From NCBI RefSeq assembly GCF_963877135.1, contig NZ_CAWNSW010000155.1, positions 1 to 64,000 of the forward strand: a stretch of 64,000 nt of DNA, read 5' to 3'. The position numbers and the translations under genes are program-made. This DNA comes from Stenomitos frigidus_A (GTDB lineage: Bacteria > Cyanobacteriota > Cyanobacteriia > Leptolyngbyales > Leptolyngbyaceae). Shown piece after piece: positions 56,625 through 64,000 of this stretch (positions are counted from its first letter, which is position 1; every line of letters starts with the position of its first letter). The notes under the pieces are model-generated. The model saw only the letters and a program-made list of their open reading frames with translations, made no database searches and was not told where the DNA came from.

Positions 56625-56726
56625 TTATGCCCATACCCGTTGAATCGTATAGGCATCAAACTGTTTGTCTTGACTGATGACGATCAACGAGTGGGTCATA
56701 ACTTGTGCAATCAGCATTCGGTCGAA
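56625..56726 (-). pseudogene. PIN-domain toxin C-terminal remnant
   Basis: The minus strand encodes only FDRMLIAQVMTHSLIVISQD followed by KQFDAYTIQRVWA and a stop, which is the last third of VapC-type PIN toxins (DRMLIAQA, S-D, F--Y-I). The N-terminal two thirds with the catalytic acids are missing. The fragment starts inside the end of the DUF2281 gene, in another frame. Confidence 0.75.
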
Positions 56727-56950
56727 TAGTCCTTGAAGTCTTCTAACGGCTCATCAAAGTTATCCGCAAGCCAAATTTTTCCTTTCCAGATGCCAAGCCC
56801 GCCTCGCTTCGCAGGTTTTTCCGCTTGAATATCTAGCGCATCAGGCGTTGAATGGCTTTCGATCAAGGCTTTTGCATAGTGCAAGAGGTCTTGCTTAAGA
56901 GGCTCTGGCATCTGGGCAATCGTTTGTAAAATCTCTGTGTCTGTCGTCAT
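56711..56950 (-). CDS. DUF2281 family protein (antitoxin of a broken TA pair)
   Basis: 79 residues: the helical N-terminus with QMPEPLKQDLLHYAKALIES and the tail KRGGLGIWKGKIWLADNFDEPLEDFKDY are typical of DUF2281 antitoxins, which usually precede a PIN toxin. The protein ends YSTEC instead of the usual YM, because a deletion fused it to the PIN remnant. The antitoxin fold is essentially complete, so it may still be made without a toxin. No other partner lies nearby; HicBA is 300 bp away on the opposite strand. Confidence 0.82.
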   Translation of the reverse strand: MTTDTEILQTIAQMPEPLKQDLLHYAKALIESHSTPDALDIQAEKPAKRGGLGIWKGKIWLADNFDEPLEDFKDYSTEC

Positions 56951-57273
56951 TTTCTCTTTAACGCTGCATTATTTCAGTACGGTCAGAAAAAAGTTCGGTT
57001 GAGTCTATGGTAATTGGGAATCAAGTGTGAAGTGGAACGACGATCGCGCTTCCTGTAACGGTAACAGCGCGATCGCTCCTGTCCATCTAGCAACCAGGGA
57101 GCGATCGCCAACGCCAGACCTTATGATTGAGGTGAACCGCTTCACTCAATCTTGCTAACGCTATGGTGGATGCCCTACGAACGTCTCGACTTCAGCAGGC
57201 GATCGATGTTGCACTCATCATGACTCACGGGCATTCAGATTCGCTCTCTAACACCCAAAAAGGAGAAAGTTAG
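56951..57273. other. Divergent spacer between DUF2281 and hicB
   Basis: Contains four GCGATCGC-type sites and a GTAACGGTAACAG motif near 57057. A 36-codon frame from an ATG at 57163 (MVDALRTSRLQQAIDVALIM) ends at 57273 but has no known domain. No convincing gene; promoters for both flanking operons must be here. Confidence 0.4.
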
Positions 57274-57519
57274 TTGCTTTATAAAGTGCCTTTAGTGCTT
57301 TCACCACAGTCGGAAGGGGGCTTTACAGTGACATCACCACTGCTGCCAGAACTGGTTACAGAGGGTGAAACGGTCGAGGAGGCATTGGCAAACGTCCGTG
57401 ATGCATTGGCGGCTGTTGTGGAAGCCTATGAAGATTTAGGGCGACACTTGCCGCTCAATATGCAGGTTGCAGACGCTGAAAATGCTCTCTGGCTGGAAAC
57501 CGTTGTGACTGCCCCATGA
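57274..57519 (+). CDS. hicB: HicB-type antitoxin
   Basis: 81 residues with the partial RNase-H-like HicB fold: YKVPLVLSPQSEGGFTVTSPLLPELVTEGETVEEALANVRDAL. The start is a TTG (57274), supported by AAGGAG just upstream and by the conserved first strand beginning at once. It lacks a C-terminal DNA-binding domain, as many short HicB proteins do. It overlaps hicA by 4 bp. It should neutralise HicA. Confidence 0.85.
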   Translation: MLYKVPLVLSPQSEGGFTVTSPLLPELVTEGETVEEALANVRDALAAVVEAYEDLGRHLPLNMQVADAENALWLETVVTAP

Positions 57520-57728
57520 AGTATCGCGATGTCACTCGCAAGCTAAAAGTACTGGGCTGTGAGGAGTTGCCTCGACGTGGGGGCGGCTCTCACCGTAAAT
57601 GGTTGAATCCAGAGACACAGCAAGCGACTGTACTGCCAGATTGGGGTAGCCGTGATCTCAAACTTGGCACCGTGCGGGCTGCCATTCGACAGTTAGGCAT
57701 TGATTGGAGTGCGTTTGACGGTGCATAG
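57516..57728 (+). CDS. hicA: HicA-type mRNA interferase toxin
   Basis: 70 residues with the double-stranded RNA-binding-like fold: MKYRDVTRKLKVLGCEELPR, the catalytic histidine in GGGSHRKW and the end DLKLGTVRAAIRQLGID. The ATG overlaps the hicB stop (ATGA), indicating translational coupling. HicA cleaves mRNA under stress. The catalytic His is present, so the toxin appears intact. Confidence 0.88.
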   Translation: MKYRDVTRKLKVLGCEELPRRGGGSHRKWLNPETQQATVLPDWGSRDLKLGTVRAAIRQLGIDWSAFDGA

Positions 57729-57969
57729 CGCCACTGCTTGTAAAAATAGCTTCATTGGATCAAAGCGTTGGAGCTGATTGACTGACAAACGATCTTCGCG
57801 TAGCGATTGTCATCGCCTGCAATGCGATTGCAACACCCCACAACGGCATTGTTACCCTGCACGATAGTAACGAAGCGCAATCCGTCGGCTTGAAGAAAAA
57901 ATCCGATCGCAAACGCCCTACACGCCAAAAAGCCGCGATCACGTGAGCCACTTTCTGATGAGGCGATCG

Positions 57970-58812
57970 TCATCTTTCATCTTGCTCAGGCAGTGACAGC
58001 GCGAGCTGGTAGAGCTGACGCCGGGGTAATGCAGTTTGCTGTGCCAGTTGACGGCTGGCATCCGATCGCGACAGACCTTGCTTCAAAAGATTTTGCAGTT
58101 CGGTTTTAAGGGTTGCTTCAGAGAGCACAGGCTGAGTAGCGTCTGCTCCAGCCACCACTACCGTAAATTCGCCCTGTGGTTCGTGACTGCTGTAGTGCGC
58201 GATCGCCGCTGCCACCGTGCCACGCCAAATCTCCTCATACCGTTTGGTCAATTCCCGCGCCAGCACAATTTGACGGTCTGCTCCCAAAAGCAGAAGATCT
58301 TGCAACGTTTGTCGTATCCGATGGGGCGCTTCGTAAAAAATCAGCGTTCGAGGCTCCGTCTGCAACACCTCTAGATGGGCACGACGGGCTTGCGATTTAG
58401 CGGGTAGGAAACCTTCAAAAATAAACCGATCGCACGGCAAACCAGATGCAATTAAAGCGGCGATCGCGGCACTCGGCCCCGGAATGGGCACCACAGAAAT
58501 ATCCGCCTCCGCGCAAGCTTTCACCAGTTCATAGCCAGGGTCAGAAATACCCGGCATCCCCGCATCCGTCACCAGCGCAATGCTTTTTCCCTGCTGCAAT
58601 CGTTCTAGTAGCTCTGTTGTGCGACTATACCGATTGTGATCGTGATAGCTAATTTGGGGGGTGCCTACCTGAAAATGATGCAGCAGCTTGCCTGTATGGC
58701 GCGTATCCTCAGCAGCAATCAAATCCACCGTTTGCAGAATCCGCACGGCTCGAAAGGTCATGTCTTCTAGATTACCGATCGGTGTGCCGACGAGATAGAG
58801 CGTTCCGGGCAT
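57970..58812 (-). CDS. rsmI: 16S rRNA 2'-O-methyltransferase (cytidine 1402)
   Basis: 280 residues of the SPOUT-unrelated tetrapyrrole-methylase fold: start PGTLYLVGTPIGNLEDMTFR, then EDTRHTGKLLHHF, ALVTDAGMPGISDPG and the SAM-site PIPGPSAAIAALIASG, all hallmarks of RsmI. It methylates the ribose of C1402 in the 16S rRNA decoding centre. I chose Met at 58812; a frame continuing to 58947 is merely translated heptamer repeats (SGQRSAV, THPSPL) and is unlikely to be made. It is divergent from the PfkB gene across that repeat block. Confidence 0.94.
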   Translation of the reverse strand: MPGTLYLVGTPIGNLEDMTFRAVRILQTVDLIAAEDTRHTGKLLHHFQVGTPQISYHDHNRYSRTTELLERLQQGKSIALVTDAGMPGISDPGYELVKACAEADISVVPIPGPSAAIAALIASGLPCDRFIFEGFLPAKSQARRAHLEVLQTEPRTLIFYEAPHRIRQTLQDLLLLGADRQIVLARELTKRYEEIWRGTVAAAIAHYSSHEPQGEFTVVVAGADATQPVLSEATLKTELQNLLKQGLSRSDASRQLAQQTALPRRQLYQLALSLPEQDER

Positions 58813-58945
<133 letters not shown>

Positions 58946-58964
58946 AACCACTAACTACTGACCA

Positions 58965-59852
58965 ATGTCCCAACTTCAATCCCATCGGGGACTTTTCATC
59001 GGTGTTGTGACGCTCGATCTCATCTATCTGGTCGATCGCCCACCGTTGGCTAATGAAAAACTCGCTGCTTCTGACTATACGGTGTCAGCGGGGGGGCCGG
59101 CGACGAATGCGGCTGTTGCGTTTAGTCATTTGGGTAACGAGGCGATCGTGATGGGTGTGCTGGGCATGCATCCAATGGCGCAGTTGATTCTGACCGATCT
59201 TCAGCAATATGGGGTGACACTCAACGATCTAAGTCCGACTCTTGCGACTCCGCCGCCCGTCTCCTCCATCATGGTGACAGAAAAAACAGGCGACCGAGCA
59301 GTCGTCTCGTTGAATGCAGTGAGAGCCCAGGCGAGTGCCAACATCCCTGCCAACAGCTTGCAGGATGTGGCTGTCATCCTCATCGACGGGCACCAAATGG
59401 CGGTGGGACGAACGATCGCAATGGAGGCACGATCGCGCGGAATTCCGGTTGTCATTGATGGCGGTAGCTGGAAACCGGGTTTTGAAACAGTGCTGCCTCT
59501 GGCTGACTATGTGATCTGTTCCGCCAACTTTCACCCTCCCCACTGCCAAAGCCCGCAAGACGTGGCGGCGTACCTGTTAAATTTAGGCGTTCCCCATATC
59601 GCCATTACGCAAGGGCAGCAACCCATTCAGTACTGGACAGTAACCTCAGCGGGACACATCGACGTGCCCATTGTTACCGTGGTCGATACACTAGGAGCGG
59701 GAGATATCTTTCATGGTGCGTTCTGCCACGCCATTCTGCGAGAAGATTTTAGAGACGCACTGGCGATCGCTGCCAACATCGCGGCTCAGTCCTGCCAATA
59801 CTTTGGTACCCGCCGCTGGATGGAGGAAGGAAGAGGAGAGAGTTTTGAGTGA
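58965..59852 (+). CDS. PfkB-family carbohydrate kinase
   Basis: 295 residues of the ribokinase fold: the first signature is GGPATNAAVAFSHLG and the second DTLGAGDIFHGAF, with the catalytic Asp in GAGD. Substrate is probably a sugar or nucleoside; neither adenosine- nor fructose-specific features stand out. The last residues (EEGRGESFE) come from a purine-rich heptamer region, so the natural C-terminus has been altered. The gene lies between inverted repeats about 1.1 kb apart and upstream of the CysQ-like gene on the same strand, about 200 bp apart. Confidence 0.88.
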   Translation: MSQLQSHRGLFIGVVTLDLIYLVDRPPLANEKLAASDYTVSAGGPATNAAVAFSHLGNEAIVMGVLGMHPMAQLILTDLQQYGVTLNDLSPTLATPPPVSSIMVTEKTGDRAVVSLNAVRAQASANIPANSLQDVAVILIDGHQMAVGRTIAMEARSRGIPVVIDGGSWKPGFETVLPLADYVICSANFHPPHCQSPQDVAAYLLNLGVPHIAITQGQQPIQYWTVTSAGHIDVPIVTVVDTLGAGDIFHGAFCHAILREDFRDALAIAANIAAQSCQYFGTRRWMEEGRGESFE

Positions 59853-60020
59853 ATTGAGGAGTCAGCAGTCAGCAGTCAGTGGCCAGCGGTCAGCGGTCAG
59901 CGGTCAGCAGTCAGCAGTCAGCAGTCAGCGATAAAACTAACTCAAAACTCTCTAGCGTAGCGGCGCAAAGCGCTACTCAAAACTCAAAACTCAAAACTCA
60001 AAACTCAAAACTTCTTACCC
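59853..60020. repeat. Heptamer arrays and right arm of the inverted repeat
   Basis: GTCAGCA/GTCAGCG-type copies (59861-59930), the 54-bp segment at 59926-59979 that is inverted relative to 58847-58900, then AACTCAA copies. It forms the leader of the CysQ-like gene. Confidence 0.88.
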
Positions 60021-60050
60021 TTCCCTCACCCCTCTCGGAGACTGCCCAAT

Positions 60051-60914
60051 TTGAACCACTTGCACGCTGCGGAATTACAGGAACTATTGACGATCGCCCG
60101 TAGCATTGGCTGGGGTGCTGCCGATATCTTGCTCAACGTTCAGCATTTAGATCTCAACGTTCAGGACTCAGGTGATGGCCCCGTTACGGCTGCCGATACG
60201 GCCGTTGATGCCTATATCCTCAACAATCTGCACGCTAGTTTGGGGAGGCGTGAGTTTGCGTATTTAACAGAAGAAACGTATAAAACACAGCCCCTGGAGG
60301 AACGGTTGTCGAAGCCGTTGGTCTGGGTTATTGACCCGCTTGATGGCACAAAAGATTTCATCAAGGGCACCGGAGAATATGCCGTTCATATTGCGTTGCT
60401 AGAGGACGATCGACCCGTGCTGGCAGTGGTGGCTTGTCCAGCCGCTGGGACGCTTTACTTTGCCACGTTGGGCGGCGGCACCTTTGTTGAGCGGCAACAC
60501 GAAACACCAGTACCAATCCATGTCTCGCAACGAAAACAGTTGGCAGAACTGACGATCGTTGCCAGCCGTAGCCATCGAGATGAGCGCTTGAACCAACTGT
60601 TGCAACGCTTCCCTGTACAACAACAGCGATCGCGTGGGAGTGTGGGTGGCAAAATCGCCGCGATTCTAGAACAACAGGCAGATATCTACCTTTCGCTCTC
60701 TGGTACGTCTGCTCCTAAAGATTGGGATTTGGCGGCACCGGAGTTAATCCTGACGGAGGCCGGAGGGCGCTTCACCCATTTTGATGGCTCGTTGCTGCAC
60801 TACAACCAGGAGGATGTCAGCCAATGGGGTGGTCTGGTTGCCAGCAATGGGCACTGCCACGACCAGTTATGTGCTGAGGCAGTAAGGCTTTTGGCCGCGA
60901 TCGATGCTCCGTAG
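60051..60914 (+). CDS. cysQ: CysQ-like 3'(2'),5'-bisphosphate nucleotidase
   Basis: 287 residues of the inositol monophosphatase fold. Metal ligands are in DGPVTAADTAVD, EE (LTEETYKT), WVIDPLDGTKDFI and KDWDLAAPELIL; all are intact. CysQ removes 3'-phosphate from PAP, the by-product of sulfate reduction. The start is a TTG (60051) preceded by GGAG at suitable distance; a second TTG (60060) is possible. Inositol phosphatase activity is an alternative, but the WVIDPLDGTKDFI form and PAPS-type loops favour CysQ. MITE copy 2 lies 25 bp downstream. Confidence 0.85.
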   Translation: MNHLHAAELQELLTIARSIGWGAADILLNVQHLDLNVQDSGDGPVTAADTAVDAYILNNLHASLGRREFAYLTEETYKTQPLEERLSKPLVWVIDPLDGTKDFIKGTGEYAVHIALLEDDRPVLAVVACPAAGTLYFATLGGGTFVERQHETPVPIHVSQRKQLAELTIVASRSHRDERLNQLLQRFPVQQQRSRGSVGGKIAAILEQQADIYLSLSGTSAPKDWDLAAPELILTEAGGRFTHFDGSLLHYNQEDVSQWGGLVASNGHCHDQLCAEAVRLLAAIDAP

Positions 60915-60939
60915 CGATACTGTACCGAAACACCTCTAA

Positions 60940-61076
60940 GGAGCGTGGATTAAATAACATCGGTCATTCTCACGTAAGGGCTTAGCCTTCGGCAGGGTTG
61001 CCTTCGGCTACGGCAAGCGCTTTTACCCGAATGCTAAGCCCCTACAAAATTGTCGGTTTGATTAAATTCTCATTCC
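60940..61076. mobile_element. MITE copy 2 (137 bp) with TAA target duplication
   Basis: Nearly identical to copy 1 (7834-7971), flanked by TAA at 60937-60939 and 61077-61079. The right-hand duplication lies in the stop codon region of the methyltransferase gene on the minus strand; both before and after insertion the codon reads TAG. Confidence 0.85.
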
Positions 61077-61723
61077 TAAGCTTGACGATGAGCAATGACT
61101 GCATAGAAGGGATCGCCACCACCCATACCAAAGAGCTGCATGATGCCGGGTGCTTGTGATTGTCGCGCCACGACTTCCGGCTTGGTGAATCCCGGCACTG
61201 ACGTAAAATAACCTTCAACAAGTCTCACACGATCGCCCTCAGAGCCATCACGCCAGGCCTGAATCGCCTTTTGATAAAACATTCGGTTTGAGAAGCTGAT
61301 GATGGCAACGCCACCGGGCTTGAGCACGCGGTGAATCTCGCTAAAAATGGCTTCGGGATATTGCATGTACTGCACAGAAACCGTATTCAGCACCGCATCA
61401 AAGGATTGATCATCTAGCGGCAGCGTCGGTTCCTGGTTCAAGTTCTGCACAAAGTAATGATCTAGCCGAGGGTTGCGCGCAAGTTCTTCACCATTGAGCC
61501 CATGCCCTTCGACGTGCGTAAACGCGATCGCCTCTGGTAAATGTGATACCCAGCTACTCATCAGATCCAGAACGCGCATGTCTGGCTGCAACCGTTCCTG
61601 ATAGAGATCGGTCAACTGCTGGATAAAGCCTTCATCAACATGGGTGACAAAACGCGGTTGCCCATAGAAGAAGCTATCGTTTGTATCGTCAAGTTTGGCG
61701 CGCTGTTCGGGGCGTAGCAGCAT
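61076..61723 (-). CDS. Class I SAM-dependent methyltransferase
   Basis: 215 residues. The methyltransferase-11 fold is marked by RVLDLMSSWVSHLPEA at motif I, where the usual G-x-G-x-G is replaced by LMSSWVSH, then SFDAVLNTVSVQYMQYPE and HRVLKPGGVAIISFSNRMF. The altered motif I is common in a cyanobacterial group annotated only as methyltransferase domain proteins, so SAM binding may differ. The stop codon overlaps MITE copy 2, but the sequence after the target site also gives TAG, so the length is unaffected. The function is unknown. Confidence 0.82.
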   Translation of the reverse strand: MLLRPEQRAKLDDTNDSFFYGQPRFVTHVDEGFIQQLTDLYQERLQPDMRVLDLMSSWVSHLPEAIAFTHVEGHGLNGEELARNPRLDHYFVQNLNQEPTLPLDDQSFDAVLNTVSVQYMQYPEAIFSEIHRVLKPGGVAIISFSNRMFYQKAIQAWRDGSEGDRVRLVEGYFTSVPGFTKPEVVARQSQAPGIMQLFGMGGGDPFYAVIAHRQA

Positions 61724-62023
61724 GGTTTGTAGACAAGCGATTTGGATGAGGGGTTGACCTTGGATTATAAAGATATGTTAACAAAGTCCAGCCCGATCGC
61801 GCATCTCCAGACCTCTGAGGTCTAGCCCCCTGAATCCCCCTACTCGATCGGCCCCTGCGCGTTTGCCTGATGCTGCTTGGGATTGTCACAGCTTGTTCTT
61901 CCCTGGTGTTTGTGAAGTGTCTCTAGTTAGAGCTGTTTCAATCTGCGAGCAAGCTTTTGTCCGGAGCGTCTCAAAAGTTGCTGATCAGTGTCATAGCCAT
62001 TGTTTTAGTGCCTGGGTTCGATC

Positions 62024-62467
62024 GTGCCACCAAGAGTACAACTCAAACCACATCTGACAGCTAGCGAAATCAAACACCTTTATCGGCATGCGCAGGACAA
62101 GATCGAAGCGCGTCGGTGGCACCTGGTACATCTGGTGGCGCAGCAATGGACGGTGAGACAAGCAGCGCAACTCATTGGGATGAACTATGACTATGCCAAG
62201 GAAATCATTGGCCGCTACAACCAACAAGGCCCTTTAGGCGTCAAAAACCGCAGTCAGCAAGGGCAACCGTCTCCACGATCGCTCCTTACGCCAGAACAAC
62301 AGCAGGAACTCAAACAAGCACTTCAAGCAGCCTCACCAGACGGTGAACGCTGGACGGGGCCTAAAGTTGCCCGTTGGATCGCAGCGAAAACGGGTAAACA
62401 AGTCTGGGCACAACGTGGCTGGGATTACTTGCAACGGTTAAAAGATGAAGAGGATGCTTGTGATTGA
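62024..62467 (+). pseudogene. IS630-like transposase, N-terminal HTH half only
   Basis: The 147-residue product has two helix-turn-helix parts typical of the IS630 N-terminus: LVAQQWTVRQAAQLIGMNYD, YNQQGPLGVKNRSQQGQPSP and GPKVARWIAAKTGKQVWAQRG. The frame ends after YLQRLKDEEDACD and no D-D-E catalytic half follows; MITE copy 3 begins 65 bp downstream. It starts with GTG. It could be the ORF A of a two-frame element whose ORF B is lost, or a retained DNA-binding fragment. Confidence 0.72.
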
Positions 62468-62532
62468 GCAAAGGACGGGGTGCGATTAGCAAAAGGCGTA
62501 AACGGTGCAAGCGGCTTCAGCGAGACAAGTAA

Positions 62533-62630
62533 GGATTGTGGATTAAATAAAATCGACGCATTATTTGCAGGTAGGGGCGCATGGCCCTGCGCTCCTACGG
62601 GAAACGCCGGAGTGATTAAATTCTTGTTCC
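62533..62630. mobile_element. MITE copy 3, short variant (98 bp)
   Basis: Ends GGATTGTGGATTAAATAA and ATTAAATTCTTGTTCC resemble the termini of copies 1 and 2; the interior is different and contains a stem with TAGGGGCGCATGG and CCCTGCGCTCCTA. The flanks TAA and TAC are not a perfect duplication. Confidence 0.65.
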
Positions 62631-62676
62631 TACGGTTAGTATGGCAATCTGCTACTGCCATACTAACCGTAGGAAC
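62626..62676. repeat. Perfect 21-bp inverted repeat at the edge of MITE copy 3
   Basis: Arms 62626-62646 and 62656-62676 are perfectly complementary (they begin GTTCCTACGG and end CCGTAGGAAC) around a 9-base loop. The left arm contains the right end of the MITE, so the inverted copy beyond may come from a second insertion or rearrangement. Confidence 0.8.
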
Positions 62677-62784
62677 CTGGAGAGGCTCTGCGCGTCTACT
62701 CTACGAATAGGGAATTTTTGACCGTACGGCCTTGAGCCCGGTCAAATCTCGCTGTAGTTGTAGCTAACCAAAAGGCTAAAGAGT

Positions 62785-63246
62785 ATGAGTATAACGAAGG
62801 TTTTGGGATTGCTGGGTGTTGCAATGACGGCCGCCATGACCGTGGTGGCACTACCCGCGATGGCACAAAGAGTCTGTATTGAGTCAGAGACAAACGGCAG
62901 AATCGTTTGTGGCAGAGTCATCAATGATGCTCGGTATAACAACCGTGATGACGATCGCACCATCGATCGCTATGGCAACCGTGATAGGGATGTTAACAAC
63001 TTTGATGAACGCTTCTATTTAACGGCTTACCCAGATGTGAAAGCAGCAGTTGCACGGGGACAGTTTAGAGATGGCTACGCGCATTATCAAAAGGCTGGGC
63101 GCTTTGAAGGCCGCTTTCCACGCTTTAATGAAGCTAGCTACTTAGCCAAAAATCCAGATGTCGCAGAAGCGGTGAGACGCAGAAGTATCCGTAGTGGCTA
63201 TGAGCACTGGGTGAAAGTGGGTCGCTTTGAGAATCGCCAACTTTAA
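62785..63246 (+). CDS. Secreted protein with two FxPDV-type repeats
   Basis: 153 residues. A signal peptide (LGLLGVAMTAAMTVVALPAMAQ) is followed by a short Asn/Asp/Arg-rich linker and two homologous repeats of about 40 residues: FDERFYLTAYPDVKAAVARG with HYQKAGRFEGR, and FNEASYLAKNPDVAEAVRRR with HWVKVGRFENR. This YL-NPDV-AAV-RG---HY---GR-EGR repeat occurs in secreted cyanobacterial and other bacterial proteins of unknown role, often near S-layer or hydrolase domains. No catalytic motif. A hairpin follows the stop by 2 bases. Confidence 0.8.
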   Translation: MSITKVLGLLGVAMTAAMTVVALPAMAQRVCIESETNGRIVCGRVINDARYNNRDDDRTIDRYGNRDRDVNNFDERFYLTAYPDVKAAVARGQFRDGYAHYQKAGRFEGRFPRFNEASYLAKNPDVAEAVRRRSIRSGYEHWVKVGRFENRQL

Positions 63247-63248
63247 GC

Positions 63249-63289
63249 AAATTGCTGTAGGGATGCGGCAGTCTTGCCTACAGCAATTT
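63249..63289 (+). terminator. Hairpin terminator after the PDV-repeat gene
   Basis: Perfect 13-bp arms AAATTGCTGTAGG and CCTACAGCAATTT enclose a 15-base loop and begin two bases after the stop codon. It lacks a long T-run. Confidence 0.6.
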
Positions 63290-63435
63290 AAATGACGGGT
63301 GATTGTATTTACGATCCTTGTTCTACCCTCACTCACATGACAAACCAATTTGGCTTTTTGGAACTTGGAGAGTAGCATGGCATCTATGCATGCGGTTTGA
63401 AGACTCCATGCGGTACTGCTGCTTATTTTTTGAGT

Positions 63436-64000
63436 ATGACTAGAGACCCAGGAATGCCTCACCGTAAGCCGTTGGGACGATCGCCAAAACCTAGAAAGGA
63501 TGGAACGCGGCCTCAACCAGCAGGGTCTCATGCTATCCCTGTCTCTTCAGTATCGCAATCGCGGGCTCAGGCAAAAGGGGCAGACCTACCGGCTCGATCG
63601 CGTCCTGTGCCACCGCCACCGCCCAAACCAAACCAACAGCCGTCGCACCGATCAGTCAATCGATCGGGTAGTGATGAACCTGTGTTGGACACTTCGAAGA
63701 CTCCCCGGCCACCACGTCGATGGCTAGGATGGCTATATAGCTGGAAATTTTGGCTCCTAGCAACGGGTTTTGGCTGTGTCGGCACAGGCGCGCTGGCGTT
63801 AGCGCTGTTGCTTCAATTGCCAGGCTTACCCAACTGCCCAGCCATTTTTTGGCCCCTGGCTTCGGCGTCGTTGCGCTTTGAATGTGCACGCCTGGCAGCC
63901 AGTAAACAGACCTCAAACGATTTGCTGGAGGCGATCGCGTTGATCGATTCTCTGCCTCCAGACCACCCGCTGCGGGATGAGGCCGATCGACTAGTCGAGC
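63436..64000 (+). CDS. Membrane-anchored cyanobacterial protein, 3' end outside window
   Basis: The open frame runs from ATG 63436 to the edge (188 codons). A basic, proline-rich N-terminus (HRKPLGRSPKPRKDGTRPQP, PPPPPKPNQQPS) is followed by a single membrane segment (about 103-128, FWLLATGFGCVGTGALALAL) and then LPNCPAIFWPLASASLRFEC with NDLLEAIALIDSLPPDHPLR. I recall this last block from a cyanobacterial family annotated as chromosome-segregation-ATPase-like or IMS-domain proteins, in which it begins a tetratrico-type helical region. Orientation and partial status are certain; function is not. Confidence 0.65.
   Translation, partial: MTRDPGMPHRKPLGRSPKPRKDGTRPQPAGSHAIPVSSVSQSRAQAKGADLPARSRPVPPPPPKPNQQPSHRSVNRSGSDEPVLDTSKTPRPPRRWLGWLYSWKFWLLATGFGCVGTGALALALLLQLPGLPNCPAIFWPLASASLRFECARLAASKQTSNDLLEAIALIDSLPPDHPLRDEADRLVE

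Noticed and set aside
56549..56659. Longer N-terminus of the Roco protein
   Set aside because: The extra 37 residues are proline-rich, unlike the LRR start, and overlap the region of the PIN remnant.
57752..57973. Frames between hicA and rsmI
   Set aside because: No domain similarity or ribosome site; the region looks like ordinary spacer.
59713..60103. Open frames over the repeats between pfkB and cysQ
   Set aside because: They translate heptamer arrays and overlap both real genes.

Overview
The window is chromosomal DNA from a cyanobacterium. The evidence is the very high density of the HIP1-type octamer GCGATCGC and its core GATCGC, and genes typical of the phylum: a pyruvate kinase with a C-terminal PEP-utiliser domain, DUF1995, DUF928 and DUF2808 proteins, a TamB protein, ClpP, and a PRC-barrel protein with an acidic tail. 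Many intergenic spaces carry 7-bp short tandem repeats of the cyanobacterial STRR kind. The mix suggests a filamentous Leptolyngbya/Oscillatoria-type organism, but that assignment is inference.

Layout. 0-18 kb is mostly housekeeping and cell envelope: a truncated DUF928 gene beside a TpsB-type outer-membrane transporter, phosphoglucomutase and pyruvate kinase facing each other across a hairpin terminator, a HEAT-repeat protein, ClpP, a 1602-residue TamB, a MIF-like tautomerase, a PPP-type phosphatase, DUF1995 and a PRC-barrel protein. 18.4-25.6 kb holds a lone NRPS module (C-A-PCP-TE, cysteine-like code) divergent from an RsmB-like methyltransferase and an MFS exporter, with a perfect palindrome between them. 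25.6-31 kb holds a secreted phosphoesterase, a divergent SAM-hydroxide adenosyltransferase-family protein, a graveyard of insertion sequences (IS5-, IS701- and IS110-like) and a 2-Cys peroxiredoxin with a Fur/PerR-like operator. 31-35 kb is a divergent pair: a CDC48-like double AAA ATPase and a double ArsA/Get3-like ATPase. 35-40 kb is accessory and decayed: an IS1595-like remnant, TerB, a broken DUF2808 gene, two VOC proteins and an inactivated integron-type integrase.

40-50 kb holds a 2OG-Fe(II) oxygenase, methyltransferases, the sulfate-binding protein SbpA, an orphan GspF/PilC-like protein, a MoeB/MoeZ-rhodanese protein next to a JAMM peptidase (a sulfur-transfer pair), tRNA-Ala(CGC), a HAD phosphatase and a secreted glycoside hydrolase. 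50-64 kb holds an internally deleted endonuclease III relic, MutS2 swollen by three in-frame repeat expansions, a Roco (LRR-ROC-COR) GTPase, a collapsed DUF2281/PIN toxin-antitoxin locus, an intact HicBA pair, RsmI, a PfkB kinase flanked by inverted repeats, a CysQ-like phosphatase, a partial IS630-like gene and the start of a membrane protein that runs off the window.

Themes. SbpA, the MoeZ-like/JAMM pair and CysQ all belong to sulfur metabolism, although they are not one operon. The least ordinary features are the repeats: heptamer arrays that have entered coding sequences (mutS2 and the arsA-like gene), a 13-unit 21-bp tandem array just before tamB, and a 98-138-bp MITE family with 3-bp target duplications. 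No clear, wholly new multi-gene system could be demonstrated. The best candidates for novelty are the NRPS locus with its palindrome and the repeat-invaded MutS2.
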